This document shows positions 17,001-22,964 of a DNA stretch of 22,964 bases, one piece after another. Every line of letters begins with the position of its first letter. Positions within the stretch are counted from its first letter, which is position 1. The position numbers and the translations under genes were made by a program. The stretch comes from a virus. The stretch is taken from positions 1 to 22,964 of IMG/VR virus record IMGVR_UViG_3300037516_001090; one strand, given 5' to 3'. The notes beneath the pieces were generated by a model. That model saw only the letters and a program-made list of their open reading frames with translations. It was not told the DNA's origin and did not search any database.

Positions 17001-20000
17001 AAAATTGTTTTAAATGGCGAAAGTATTACATCAATAATCCCTGACATTAAAGAGAATATCATATCAGGTATAGACAAGAATATACTAGCTATTCCTTCAG
17101 TAAGATATCCTAATCCTTTGAATATCATAGCCGGTATTGCAAGTATGATTTTTACTATTGTGCTAAATATTGAATAAACCAATTTGAAAACATTTTTAAC
17201 TATTAGATAACCAACTTTTAAAATTACAGCCGGTATGTCTACCAATACTGAAGTAAAAACATCTTTTATGGATTTGAATATTCCCAAAAACGCATCTTTT
17301 ACAAGCTTTCCAGCACCGCTAAAATCACCAGAAATAACTTTAACAATGGCTTGAATTATTTTTCCTACTCCTGATAGAATCGCTCCTAATACTTTTATCA
17401 AATTTGTAAACGGAGTTATTATAAGTCTTAAAAAACCACCTATAATACGCCCACCAATTATAAAACCTTCTAAAAGTCCATTTAGCATTTTCCCAAAAAA
17501 GCCAATGCCGCCAGATCCAGCACCTCCTAAAACTGAAAATATACTAATAATTCCAGCAATTGCATCGTATACGCCTTTTCCAATTTCATAAAAACCTTCA
17601 AATATAGAACTTATTGCTTCTACAACTGGCGCTAAAACCGAAGAAATTACTATGACAATTCCTTCAATTATCTTCATTATTCCTCTTACAACAAATCCAA
17701 TAACAGATCCAATAAATTTAAACACAGTTCCAATGCCTTTTCCAATACTAACAATAAACCAAGCAACACCATCTATTGCCTTGCCAAAAAGTCGAAGTGA
17801 TTTAAATGCTCCGTCAGAACTTTTTTCTGTGCTTCCAAAAATTGATGAAACAGAATTGAAAATATCGCTTATTCCTGTAAAAATAGGCTCAATCGCATTC
17901 CAAATTCCACCTCCAATACCTTTTACGATTTCCCAAATTGCTACAAATATAGATTTTATAATTTCATATACGCCTCTAACCACTTCATATACAATTCCAA
18001 TTACAAAAGAAAATACTTTCATTTTGTTTATAAGAAGCGTCAAAGGTTTGATCCACGTGTCGATGTTAAAAAACATACCCAATAAACCACCAGTCAATCC
18101 ATTTAAACTGCCAATAAGAAATCCAGCAGATTCAGCAGAATATTTTTCACCTTCACTTAAGTCTTTTTGATTTTTCTTGAATATTGTAGCAGCTTGTTTT
18201 CCAGCATCGGCAGCTTTCCATACGCCACCAATACCCGCAGACACAATTGCAGCAGCAATAGCTATAGGTCCAGCAAACCGACTGGCTGTACTGGCAAAAC
18301 TCGTCATAGTGGCTCTTAGACCAGTGAGTGCAGTTGTTGTAGCTGTCGTGGCAGTTGCTGTAGCTGTCGTGGCAGCAGCGGTAGCACCTCCTCCAACAGC
18401 AGCAGTAGTAGCAGCTTGAGCGGCAGGGAATGTCAATCTTCCCATTGCGCCACCAGCAGCCGCAGTAGTAGCCGCAGTAGTAGCCGCACCAGTAGCCGCA
18501 GTAGTAGCCGCAGTAGTAGCCGCCCCAGCAGCAACATTCCCAGCAGCACTAGCACCCATACCAAATAATGATTTTGCTCTATTGGCAATACCTTCAAATG
18601 CGCCTGTTACTCTATTGCTTATGTTGTCTAATACGCCTTTTATTTGTTTCGATTCTTTTCCAAATCCAAGTGTTTTAAGTGTTCTTTGTAGATTCCTTGT
18701 GCCTACAAAAAGAGACGTGCTGGACAATGCCAATCCTGCAATTGCTGTTGCAATAATACCTAATACAATAAGAAATCTTCCTGCAACAGCCATTACTTTT
18801 GTTTGGATGCTTAAAACCGAATTGAATATATCAGCATTTGTCTCTGAAAGTTTTTGTTGAACTTCTGTTGTTGCGTCTACTCCCTTTGCCTCATTTGTTG
18901 TTAACCTGCGTTGACCCTCCATGATTTTATTGGTCATTGCTGAGAATTTTGCTCCACTCTTGAAAGCGTCTTTGAAATCTATTTCCAAAGGGGTTTTTCC
19001 TGCTTCTACTAAACCTTCATTTAATTTTTCAACAGCAGCTTGTGCTTCTTTTTGTGCTTGTTCTGAGGTTTTTCCTCCCTTTGCAAACGCTTCATCCAAG
19101 CTTTTTGAACTACTAAGATTCTTTTCAAGACCAGCTAGAACTTCAGTTGATGCACTTATTTCAAAATTTCTTTTTTGTATTTCTAATGCTTTTCTTTGAT
19201 CTGCTAAGCTCTTATCATCAACCATCTGTGTTTTTATGTTTTCTTCTTGTTGCTTTGCTAATTTTTCAATTTCATTTCCTGCTTCTCTTGCCTTGTCGGC
19301 ACTTGTCATCGAGCCTTTTTTGAATGCTCCTTGTTGTTTTAGAAGCTCTGGGTAGCTCATTCCCAATAGTGCTTGTGTTTGCATATTGAGATTTCTTTTT
19401 TGTATATCGCCTAATTGTTCAAATCCCTCTAGTGTTTTTGGACCTCCAAGTCTACTAGCCAGTGCCATGCTTTGATCTGCCATAGCCTTCATTAACTTGG
19501 CGCCGGTAAGCTGTCCGCTTAAAAACTCACCACCTCTACTTCCAAGTGTCATTAAAATCTTATCAAGAGCCTGTCCGCCTTCCATGATTAGCTTAGATGG
19601 ATCTGACAAACCTTCTAGCATGCCAGATAGATCAACGCCCATCTTTTGACCTTCTGCTGAAACTTCCATGAATGCTTTTGCACTTTGAGTGTTTAGATTT
19701 CCTGCATTGAACAAATTTTTCATAATTTGTTCACTCTGTTGCATCGATTTAGCCAGATTTTCTCCAGATAAACCAGTGGAAAGCTGAACCTCTCTCATTC
19801 CGCGACCCATTTGGGCAATTTCATTCTCACTCATCATTAATTCATGATGCATTTTTGCAAAAGATTCGCCTAAACTACCTGTTTCTAATCCAAGCTGAAC
19901 TTCCGTTGAAAGTTGTGATTTTAATAGTTTTTCTGCTGATTTTTGGTTTTTTATGCCACGACCAAGCATTTTATTGTATTCTTTATATGCTGTTACTTGA

Positions 20001-20884
20001 TCTTCAACTCCAGTTTCTCTAACAACATTGCCAATGTTCATCCATGACATTTGCAAATCTTTAGTGGCGCCAGTTATGCCTTGCGTTTGATATAAAGTTT
20101 TATTTAATTCAACCCTTGTATCGTTTGTTCCTTTTCCAATTCCTTTAAACAATGTCTCATTAACTTTAATCCCGCCTGTAAATGTTTCTCTTAATTTTTC
20201 AAAAGAACTACCAACTTTTGCAATTATATTTTGGATTCTATTTAAAGCTGCTAATTCAGGATCTCGATAGTAGCTGTCAATTGGTTTTGATTTTTTCTTT
20301 TTAGTAGCAGTAGCAGTTGCAGCAGCAGCAGTACCAGTAGCGTTTGCGGCAGCAGCACCAGTGCTTGCATTTGCAGCGGCTCCAGCAGTTGTTGCGGCTG
20401 CATTAGGATGTGTAAGTTTACCCATTGCTCCACCAATTACACTTCCTGTAGACTTGAAGCAATTGCATAAGTTTTCAACTGCTCTCATCACAGCAGAATC
20501 ATGTACTGAAATTGTATTGCTCTTAAAAAACCCGCCAAGATTAAATCCTTTTTCTCTTTTTCTTTCCCCGCGATTTTGTGCAACTCTGCCTGTTCCAGTT
20601 CCTCTTGTTTGCTCTCTTTGATCTTTTATTTCTTTTAAAACATCAAGTGTATTTTGTAATAATTGTTTTTGAGCACCTACTTCATTTGTCCAGTCCGCAA
20701 CATAATTACTAAATGTTTCTTTTAAATCATTAATAGCATTTGATTGTGTTTCATTTTTTTCTCCAACAGGTTTTGCTGGACCAACTTGACCCTGCATCAA
20801 AGTGGATATAAGATCTTTGATCTCCTTTAAGGTCAAGTCTGCCGCTTCAAATTTACGTCCAAGATTGTCTATTGCTACGCCCAT
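14051..20884 (-). CDS. Tape measure protein
   Basis: At 2277 aa this is by far the longest product and sits immediately before the baseplate hub genes, the usual place of the tail tape measure. The N-terminal ~700 residues are helical and charged, with an Ala/Thr linker near 160-195. Hydrophobic segments follow near 700 and 875. From about 960 to 1660 the chain is very rich in Ile, Phe, Val and Gly, including three ~147-residue repeats (from residues 1186, 1348 and 1495). Short-period repeats follow (seven- and fifteen-residue). Near residue 1929 is GLAVLHKDEIVIPS, a motif typical of tape measure C-terminal halves, then Gly/Ser-rich GKSLIG and FGSSP repeats. The protein sets tail length, fills the tube before infection, and its hydrophobic part may enter the host envelope. 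If tail length scales at the usual ~0.15 nm per residue, the tail would be roughly 0.3 micrometre (inference). Confidence 0.95.
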   Translation of the reverse strand: MGVAIDNLGRKFEAADLTLKEIKDLISTLMQGQVGPAKPVGEKNETQSNAINDLKETFSNYVADWTNEVGAQKQLLQNTLDVLKEIKDQREQTRGTGTGRVAQNRGERKREKGFNLGGFFKSNTISVHDSAVMRAVENLCNCFKSTGSVIGGAMGKLTHPNAAATTAGAAANASTGAAAANATGTAAAATATATKKKKSKPIDSYYRDPELAALNRIQNIIAKVGSSFEKLRETFTGGIKVNETLFKGIGKGTNDTRVELNKTLYQTQGITGATKDLQMSWMNIGNVVRETGVEDQVTAYKEYNKMLGRGIKNQKSAEKLLKSQLSTEVQLGLETGSLGESFAKMHHELMMSENEIAQMGRGMREVQLSTGLSGENLAKSMQQSEQIMKNLFNAGNLNTQSAKAFMEVSAEGQKMGVDLSGMLEGLSDPSKLIMEGGQALDKILMTLGSRGGEFLSGQLTGAKLMKAMADQSMALASRLGGPKTLEGFEQLGDIQKRNLNMQTQALLGMSYPELLKQQGAFKKGSMTSADKAREAGNEIEKLAKQQEENIKTQMVDDKSLADQRKALEIQKRNFEISASTEVLAGLEKNLSSSKSLDEAFAKGGKTSEQAQKEAQAAVEKLNEGLVEAGKTPLEIDFKDAFKSGAKFSAMTNKIMEGQRRLTTNEAKGVDATTEVQQKLSETNADIFNSVLSIQTKVMAVAGRFLIVLGIIATAIAGLALSSTSLFVGTRNLQRTLKTLGFGKESKQIKGVLDNISNRVTGAFEGIANRAKSLFGMGASAAGNVAAGAATTAATTAATGAATTAATTAAAGGAMGRLTFPAAQAATTAAVGGGATAAATTATATATTATTTALTGLRATMTSFASTASRFAGPIAIAAAIVSAGIGGVWKAADAGKQAATIFKKNQKDLSEGEKYSAESAGFLIGSLNGLTGGLLGMFFNIDTWIKPLTLLINKMKVFSFVIGIVYEVVRGVYEIIKSIFVAIWEIVKGIGGGIWNAIEPIFTGISDIFNSVSSIFGSTEKSSDGAFKSLRLFGKAIDGVAWFIVSIGKGIGTVFKFIGSVIGFVVRGIMKIIEGIVIVISSVLAPVVEAISSIFEGFYEIGKGVYDAIAGIISIFSVLGGAGSGGIGFFGKMLNGLLEGFIIGGRIIGGFLRLIITPFTNLIKVLGAILSGVGKIIQAIVKVISGDFSGAGKLVKDAFLGIFKSIKDVFTSVLVDIPAVILKVGYLIVKNVFKLVYSIFSTIVKIILAIPAMIFKGLGYLTEGIASIFLSIPDMIFSLMSGIIDVILSPFKTILNFFSAGFGDSVVGSITSYFGIIFDVMTLPFKLILTAYQSFGKIFSAIGKLFSGDFSGAASSIGDVLTSIPKLILKVGYSIVKNVYKLVSSIFNTILSIIFDIPAVIFKGLGYLISGIASIFLSIPDMMSSLMLGIIGAILYPFKTVLNFFSAGFGDSIVGNITSVFGTIFDVIMLPFRIILTGIKNIGKIFSAVGKLLTGDFSGAGNIMLDVLTSIPKLIWKVGYSIVQTVFKLVSSIFYIIVDIIFGIPAMIYKGLGYVISGIGRIFSSIPDMIKSVIFGIVGAILYPFKTILNFFGKGIGDSFIKRIKSGLGFIIDILYLPFKIIGRIFSFIGSIFSSIGGLFSSVGSLFSSFLSIFSSFGSLSSSIGSIFSSIKSLGTLIWDNTIGALAGAGSWVWDNTIGALAGAGTWIWDNTVGALGQFGTWLYQNTIGRILSYLPSWLGGGGEVVETVASSVASGASAVVSGAVDLTASIEELGPFLYDNTFGYLEGLGPFLYDNTFGYLYGLGQTVYDEFAYSISYVGDYVQNTFMEVFKSVSDYISSMLPGLETSKAVGESVGEAFGSSEEENIKRVQEVGSGTASGIGRALGGVTELSGSKVLGGVSEMGSATWGNLKSIVGYAEGSKQISETGLAVLHKDEIVIPSNEVEKFSAPSEGVFDPSGFLSSILSNALSPFIFAASTIGKSLMSASPLGMLSGSALPPVDALPPEDTGILSSIVKSGKSLIGSSPLGDLASSILPSFSSILESGPIKSLIEGGKSLIGNSPLGNLASNMSNAVFGSSPESDASTVSTIGKSLIGASPLGNLASSMSDLTSNMSIAKNAVFGSSPDLTSNMSNAVFGSSPDLSSSMSNTAFGPSPENESVVSTVLGGTQNTNLETMVAGEKASTTPMKTEIASSELGEIANETSIQTDQLQQLVDLFQKMLGVLQPSSTITSSSGGEPGSTSANQIRHSPPNFYRNTIGLVSQGSAKGVLNMGPPSM
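14400..14760 (-). repeat. FGSSP / GKSLIG coding repeats at the tape measure C-terminus
   Basis: A short unit ending in the FGSSP motif recurs around 14421, 14470, 14516 and 14652, with near-identical DNA (GGACTAGATCCGAATACAGC in several copies). It is mixed with a second unit encoding GKSLIG.SPLG.LAS that recurs further to about 14950 and 14830. The units are imperfect and spaced unevenly, suggesting past duplication with drift. Confidence 0.8.
15480..15584 (-). repeat. 45-bp coding repeat, second cluster (YDNTFGYL units)
   Basis: Two close copies of a 45-bp unit begin at 15495 and 15540 (plus-strand reference), each encoding a 15-residue YDNTFGYLxGLGPFL-type unit; a divergent third copy lies at lower coordinates. 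The unit is related in period and motif to the WDNTIGAL units at 15705-15860. Confidence 0.8.
15705..15860 (-). repeat. 45-bp tandem coding repeat (WDNTIGAL units)
   Basis: Copies start at 15705, 15750, 15795 and 15840, exactly 45 bases apart. The three at 15750-15840 share GTATTATCCCA; 15705 is divergent. Each encodes a 15-residue unit with the core W/Y-D/Q-N-T-I/V-G, alternating Gly/Ala-rich helix and aromatic residues. Confidence 0.9.
15876..16022 (-). repeat. Seven tandem 21-bp coding repeats (FSS heptads)
   Basis: Seven uninterrupted 21-bp units start at 15876, 15897, 15918, 15939, 15960, 15981 and 16002, with consensus GAACTGAATATACTTCCAATA on the plus strand. They encode seven-residue units of the form (I/L)FSS(I/F/V)GS. 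A degenerate eighth copy precedes them at about 15855. Confidence 0.92.
16000..17329 (-). repeat. Three ~441-486-bp coding repeats in the tape measure
   Basis: The motif GDFSG is encoded at 17315-17329, 16829-16843 and 16388-16402, giving units of 162, 147 and about 147 residues. Within each unit the order is the same: GDFSGA, a helix, SIP..I.KVGY.IV..V.KLV.SIF, IPA.I.KGLGY, SIPDM, then PFKT.LNFF...GDS and LPF..I. DNA similarity is still visible, for example TTGAATAACCAACTTTC. The first unit has ~15 extra residues. Confidence 0.92.
18310..18540 (-). repeat. Ala/Thr low-complexity coding tract
   Basis: GTAGTAGCC/GCAGTAGTAGCC-type short repeats encode an Ala/Thr/Gly-rich tract of the tape measure (about residues 782-858). 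A similar shorter tract is at 20290-20400 (residues ~160-195). Base use here differs from the AT-rich surroundings because of GCN-type codons. They are probably flexible linkers. Confidence 0.85.
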
Positions 20885-20937
20885 TTATACCTACATTTAA
20901 ATTTCTTATTCTTTATAAGAGAATTAGTTATATTAAG

Positions 20938-20947
20938 TTATTTATTC
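20938..20947 (-). promoter_or_regulatory. Possible late-type promoter before the tape measure
   Basis: The minus strand reads GAATAAATAA, one base from the T4 late promoter box TATAAATA and identical to the 10-mer upstream of the Pmp3 gene. It lies about 54 bases before the tape measure start. A second near-match, TATAAAGA, lies between them. The region is AT-rich, so chance matches are likely. Confidence 0.3.
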
Positions 20948-20959
20948 AAAGCGAAAAAG

Positions 20960-21478
20960 TTATACAGAAGAAGGAGGATTTTGACCAAAAGGCATCTCAC
21001 CAGTTGCAGTTGCTTGGGGATTTGCCATACGACGAATTTGCTCCCTGACAGATCTACGAATAGCTTCAATTTCATTTGGATCAAATGATCTAGTAATTCC
21101 CATAGCATTCACAACAAACTCGCAATTAAGCTTTTTGATTGACGCCATTCCGTTTCGTTTATATTGACGAAACGCTGATACTATGTAGTCATTTCCTTTT
21201 ATGTATTGATAATTAAATTGCTGACTTTCACAAATAGATTTTCCGGTACCAGGAAACATTAGCTTTTTAATGACTGGGAAAGTCAAATAGTGCAGATTTA
21301 TACCACGAATGTATTTGTCCCAAATATCAGTAACAAGAACAAGTGGAATTGGATCATGACCAGGTTTATAATACAAATAACTGAAAGTAATTAAACTTCC
21401 TCTACCAACAGTTGGATTAACTTTTATGGAAGAATTTAAATTATCAGGAAGTACGGCATCTTGAAATGGAATTGGCAT
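20960..21478 (-). CDS. Small conserved-type myovirus protein upstream of the tape measure
   Basis: The 172-aa product has an N-terminal PLPDNL-like leader, then GSLITFSYLYYKPGHDPIPLVLVTDIWDKYIRGINLHYL (residues ~27-65). This resembles small proteins of T4-type marine phages with a Y..KP.H...P..D.FPLVL....I.G.NLHYL pattern. The middle has FRQYKRNGMASIKKL and the C-terminus is a charged helix (PNEIEAIRRSVREQIRRM) and a Pro-rich tail. Its exact role in the virion is not known to me. The start has no visible Shine-Dalgarno, and the strong terminator ends only 14 bases before it, so expression must rely on read-through, processing or an unusual initiation. Confidence 0.75.
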   Translation of the reverse strand: MPIPFQDAVLPDNLNSSIKVNPTVGRGSLITFSYLYYKPGHDPIPLVLVTDIWDKYIRGINLHYLTFPVIKKLMFPGTGKSICESQQFNYQYIKGNDYIVSAFRQYKRNGMASIKKLNCEFVVNAMGITRSFDPNEIEAIRRSVREQIRRMANPQATATGEMPFGQNPPSSV

Positions 21479-21492
21479 AAAGTATTTAGATA

Positions 21493-21522
21493 AAAAAAGC
21501 CCGAATTTCTTCGGGCTTTTTT
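21493..21522 (-). terminator. Intrinsic terminator after the Pmp3 gene
   Basis: A 13-bp perfect stem (21493-21505 with 21510-21522), core GCCCGAA/TTCGGGC, loop of four bases, is followed on the minus strand by seven T. The A/T flanks make it nearly symmetric, so it could also work on the plus strand, but no plus-strand gene ends here. It lies seven bases past the Pmp3 stop. Confidence 0.93.
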
Positions 21523-21529
21523 ACTTACT

Positions 21530-21739
21530 TTATTTTTTCAAAATTACATAGAGAGCATGAATGATACCAGGAATAAATCCTAATATTGTTAAAATGCAAT
21601 TAATGAAAAAGCTGCATCTTAGACCGTCTTTAATTAAAACTCCAAGGGGTGGCAGAAAAAATGCCAAAATCAGAGCTATCAAACTTACTTCGTCCACTTC
21701 AACATCTGTGATGTCTTGTTTGTCTACTTGATTCTCCAT
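21530..21739 (-). CDS. YqaE/Pmp3-family small membrane protein
   Basis: The 69-aa product has an acidic N-terminal tail (residues 1-18) and then the full Pmp3/YqaE (UPF0057) signature: LIALILAFFLPPLGVLI (TM1, ~20-36), the short loop KDGLRCSFFIN, and ILTILGFIPGIIHALYVI (TM2, ~49-66). Bacterial and eukaryotic members are induced by stress and affect membrane potential or ion balance; in bacteria the exact activity is unclear. It has an excellent GGAGG site four bases before the ATG and is the last gene before the terminator, following the ADP-ribosyltransferase-like gene by 38 bp. A host-derived gene acquired by the phage, acting in the host inner membrane, is the natural reading; a role in lysis timing or superinfection is speculation. 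Confidence 0.95.
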   Translation of the reverse strand: MENQVDKQDITDVEVDEVSLIALILAFFLPPLGVLIKDGLRCSFFINCILTILGFIPGIIHALYVILKK

Positions 21740-21765
21740 GTTGCCTCCATGAGTGAGAGAACATA

Positions 21766-21775
21766 TTATTTATTC
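21766..21775 (-). promoter_or_regulatory. Possible late-type promoter before the Pmp3 gene
   Basis: GAATAAATAA on the minus strand, 26 bases before the Pmp3 start, is the same 10-mer found upstream of the tape measure and one base off the T4 late box TATAAATA. It directly overlaps the end of the intergenic gap after the ADP-ribosyltransferase-like gene. Evidence is motif similarity and position only. Confidence 0.3.
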
Positions 21776-21777
21776 AT

Positions 21778-22638
21778 TTAAATAATTTTCTTTAAAACGT
21801 ATCTTATGTTCGGAGTAAATCTTGCTCCTTCTCTTTTTGGACCTGATAATTCAAAATAACCATTTTTATTATAATCGTATTGAAAAATTAAAGTTAACGT
21901 TCCAAAACTAGCTCTTGTTGCAACAACCATCCAAGCCTCTAATATTTCTTTAGCAGACAATGGTCCAACATGTGCATATTCTGAAGGAGGTATTGCTTCT
22001 GGCATATCTTCATGGCTCTTTACGTTGTTTTTTGAAATGGCTATAACTACCGATGGCTTATTTCTTGATGTTTCAAATTGCCAAGGCGAAAAACCACTTG
22101 CATATGAGGAAGCAGTGGAAGCTTTTCCATAAAACGTCAAACCTTTTTGATCATCGCCAATATTATAAGACCCTTTGCTTTGAATAAATCCTGTTTTTTT
22201 AATGTTTTCCCATTCTTCAAATGACATGCCTCTGTATACCAAATTTGGATTATCTGGTATTTCTTTAATTGCATCTTCAGGATTCTTTTTTAAATAATAT
22301 CCTGTTTTCCCGCCCTTATATTTCTTGTAATAATCATATAAATCATTATCCGGAGAAACAAGTTCAGGTTCTCGAAATTTTTTAGGTTTAAGTAAAATTG
22401 TAAAAAAAACTTCACTGTTTCCTTCAAATATCTCAGAAAGCTCTATTTCATAACGACTTGAAAGAGCTTCAAATTCATCGCCATAATATTTTTGAATTGA
22501 ATTTTTCAAAAAAGATTTTAGTTTTTTTTCATCGGCATATTCTAAAGCATTTCCTTTTTGATTTACTTTTAAAGCAAATCCTTTTATGCTTGGTGAAATT
22601 GATATTGCTTCTTCTATAATCCAATTTTTAAATTTCAT
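21778..22638 (-). CDS. Probable ADP-ribosyltransferase with capsid-targeting-like N-terminus
   Basis: The 286-aa product contains an R-S-E-type ADP-ribosyltransferase pattern in its C-terminal half: NLVYRGMSFEEW (residues ~132-143, with Arg136 as the candidate NAD-binding Arg), a strand and loop to KGLTFYGKASTASSYASGF (165-183, with the ST.S core), and acidic residues around PPSEY (217-221) in the place of the catalytic Glu. No E.E pair is obvious, so the active-site Glu is uncertain. The N-terminus, MKFKNWIIEEA, resembles the T4 capsid-targeting peptide MKTYQEFIAE|A and fits the gp21 rule (I/L)XE|A, with cleavage predicted after Glu10. This suggests packaging in the head and injection with the DNA, as for T4 Alt. 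It starts one base after the previous stop and shares the transcript with the Pmp3 gene. Confidence 0.7.
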   Translation of the reverse strand: MKFKNWIIEEAISISPSIKGFALKVNQKGNALEYADEKKLKSFLKNSIQKYYGDEFEALSSRYEIELSEIFEGNSEVFFTILLKPKKFREPELVSPDNDLYDYYKKYKGGKTGYYLKKNPEDAIKEIPDNPNLVYRGMSFEEWENIKKTGFIQSKGSYNIGDDQKGLTFYGKASTASSYASGFSPWQFETSRNKPSVVIAISKNNVKSHEDMPEAIPPSEYAHVGPLSAKEILEAWMVVATRASFGTLTLIFQYDYNKNGYFELSGPKREGARFTPNIRYVLKKII

Positions 22639-22639
22639 T

Positions 22640-22964
22640 TTAAACCCTATTTAAAACAGTCGTACTGTAATCAGTTCCACCAGTTTTAATGATTAATCCA
22701 GTGCCATCTTGACCACTATCTCGAATTTCTTCTTCTGCTTTAGAACTTCTTGAAAAGAATTTTTTAACTTCATCAATAATGCTTTCGACAACACGTTTTC
22801 CGGCATCTTCTTCTTTAATGTTTTCTGACATATAATCATTAAACATATCTTCAACATCTAGCCAATAAGATTTACCAAAAGGTTGTGTTTTTTCTTCTTT
22901 CTGAATGCGATATGCAACCATATCACCAATTTCATAAATTCTAATTCCATCAAAGCTAAGTTTG
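22640..22964 (-). CDS. Unrecognised protein, partial (5' end outside window)
   Basis: The frame is open to the window edge. An ATG at 22921 exists, but the 14 codons upstream (KLSFDGIRIYEIGD) read like coding sequence and there is no convincing ribosome site at the ATG, so the gene probably begins outside. The visible 107 residues include a basic/aromatic part (YRIQKEEKTQPFGKSYWLDVEDMFNDYM), a helical charged middle, and a short Gly/Thr-rich C-terminus (DGTGLIIKTGG). I do not recognise the family. It ends one base before the ADP-ribosyltransferase-like start, so the two are translationally coupled and may be functionally linked. Confidence 0.7.
   Translation of the reverse strand, partial: KLSFDGIRIYEIGDMVAYRIQKEEKTQPFGKSYWLDVEDMFNDYMSENIKEEDAGKRVVESIIDEVKKFFSRSSKAEEEIRDSGQDGTGLIIKTGGTDYSTTVLNRV

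Noticed and set aside
18310-18540. GTAGTAGCC-type repeats as a possible CRISPR-like or regulatory array
   Set aside because: The repeats are short, in frame, and encode an Ala/Thr linker of the tape measure; no spacers are present.
7522-22964. Extracellular contractile injection system with an ADP-ribosyltransferase cargo instead of a phage
   Set aside because: The order of hub genes is compatible, but no AAA+ ATPase or paired tube genes are seen here, and the T4-like targeting peptide and phage-type small proteins favour a phage. Without the flanking sequence this is not fully excluded.

Overview
The window is a stretch of the late, virion-structure region of a large AT-rich contractile-tailed bacteriophage (myovirus), or a prophage of one. 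The main evidence is the ordered set of tail-tip and baseplate genes on the minus strand: tape measure, tube/hub adaptor, LysM protein, hub (gp27/gpD-like), central spike (gp5/gpV-like), gp25/gpW-like, gp6/gpJ-like and gpI-like wedge proteins, then fibre or appendage proteins. This order is typical of contractile tails. The host cannot be read from the window. Genes are packed with overlaps or very short gaps, stops are mostly TAA, and at least two starts are GTG. I see no tRNA, CRISPR array, insertion sequence or integrase.

Layout, read in the direction of minus-strand transcription (high to low coordinates). 22964-21530 is an accessory block: the 3' end of an unrecognised gene, a probable ADP-ribosyltransferase whose first ten residues resemble the T4 capsid-targeting peptide, and a YqaE/Pmp3-type two-helix membrane protein. 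A strong intrinsic terminator at 21493-21522 closes it. 21478-20960 is a conserved-looking small myovirus protein. 20884-14051 is a very long (2277 aa) tape measure built from several nested repeat families. 14038-7522 holds the tube/hub adaptor, LysM protein, hub, spike, gp25-like and gp6-like genes. 7512-2947 holds a large tail-protein-I-like wedge fusion and two appendage-type proteins. 2932-2396 is a small glycosyltransferase-like protein. 1814-1137 is a coiled-coil protein, and 1022-1 is the 5' part of a PKD-domain surface protein that runs off the window.

The only plus-strand gene is 1878-2399, a nucleoside 2-deoxyribosyltransferase-like enzyme. It is inserted against the late operon; its stop overlaps the stop of the convergent glycosyltransferase-like gene, and it shares a 63-bp divergent region with the coiled-coil gene.

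How the parts fit together: the tape measure sets tail length and, with its long hydrophobic section, may enter the host envelope. The adaptor, LysM, hub and spike proteins form the central baseplate. The gp25-, gp6- and gpI-like proteins form the wedges, and the following proteins decorate the baseplate periphery. The best candidates for undescribed biology are the possibly head-packaged ADP-ribosyltransferase next to the Pmp3 protein, the reversed nucleotide-enzyme gene, the terminator set only 14 bases before a gene, and the 17-bp perfect inverted repeat upstream of the PKD gene.
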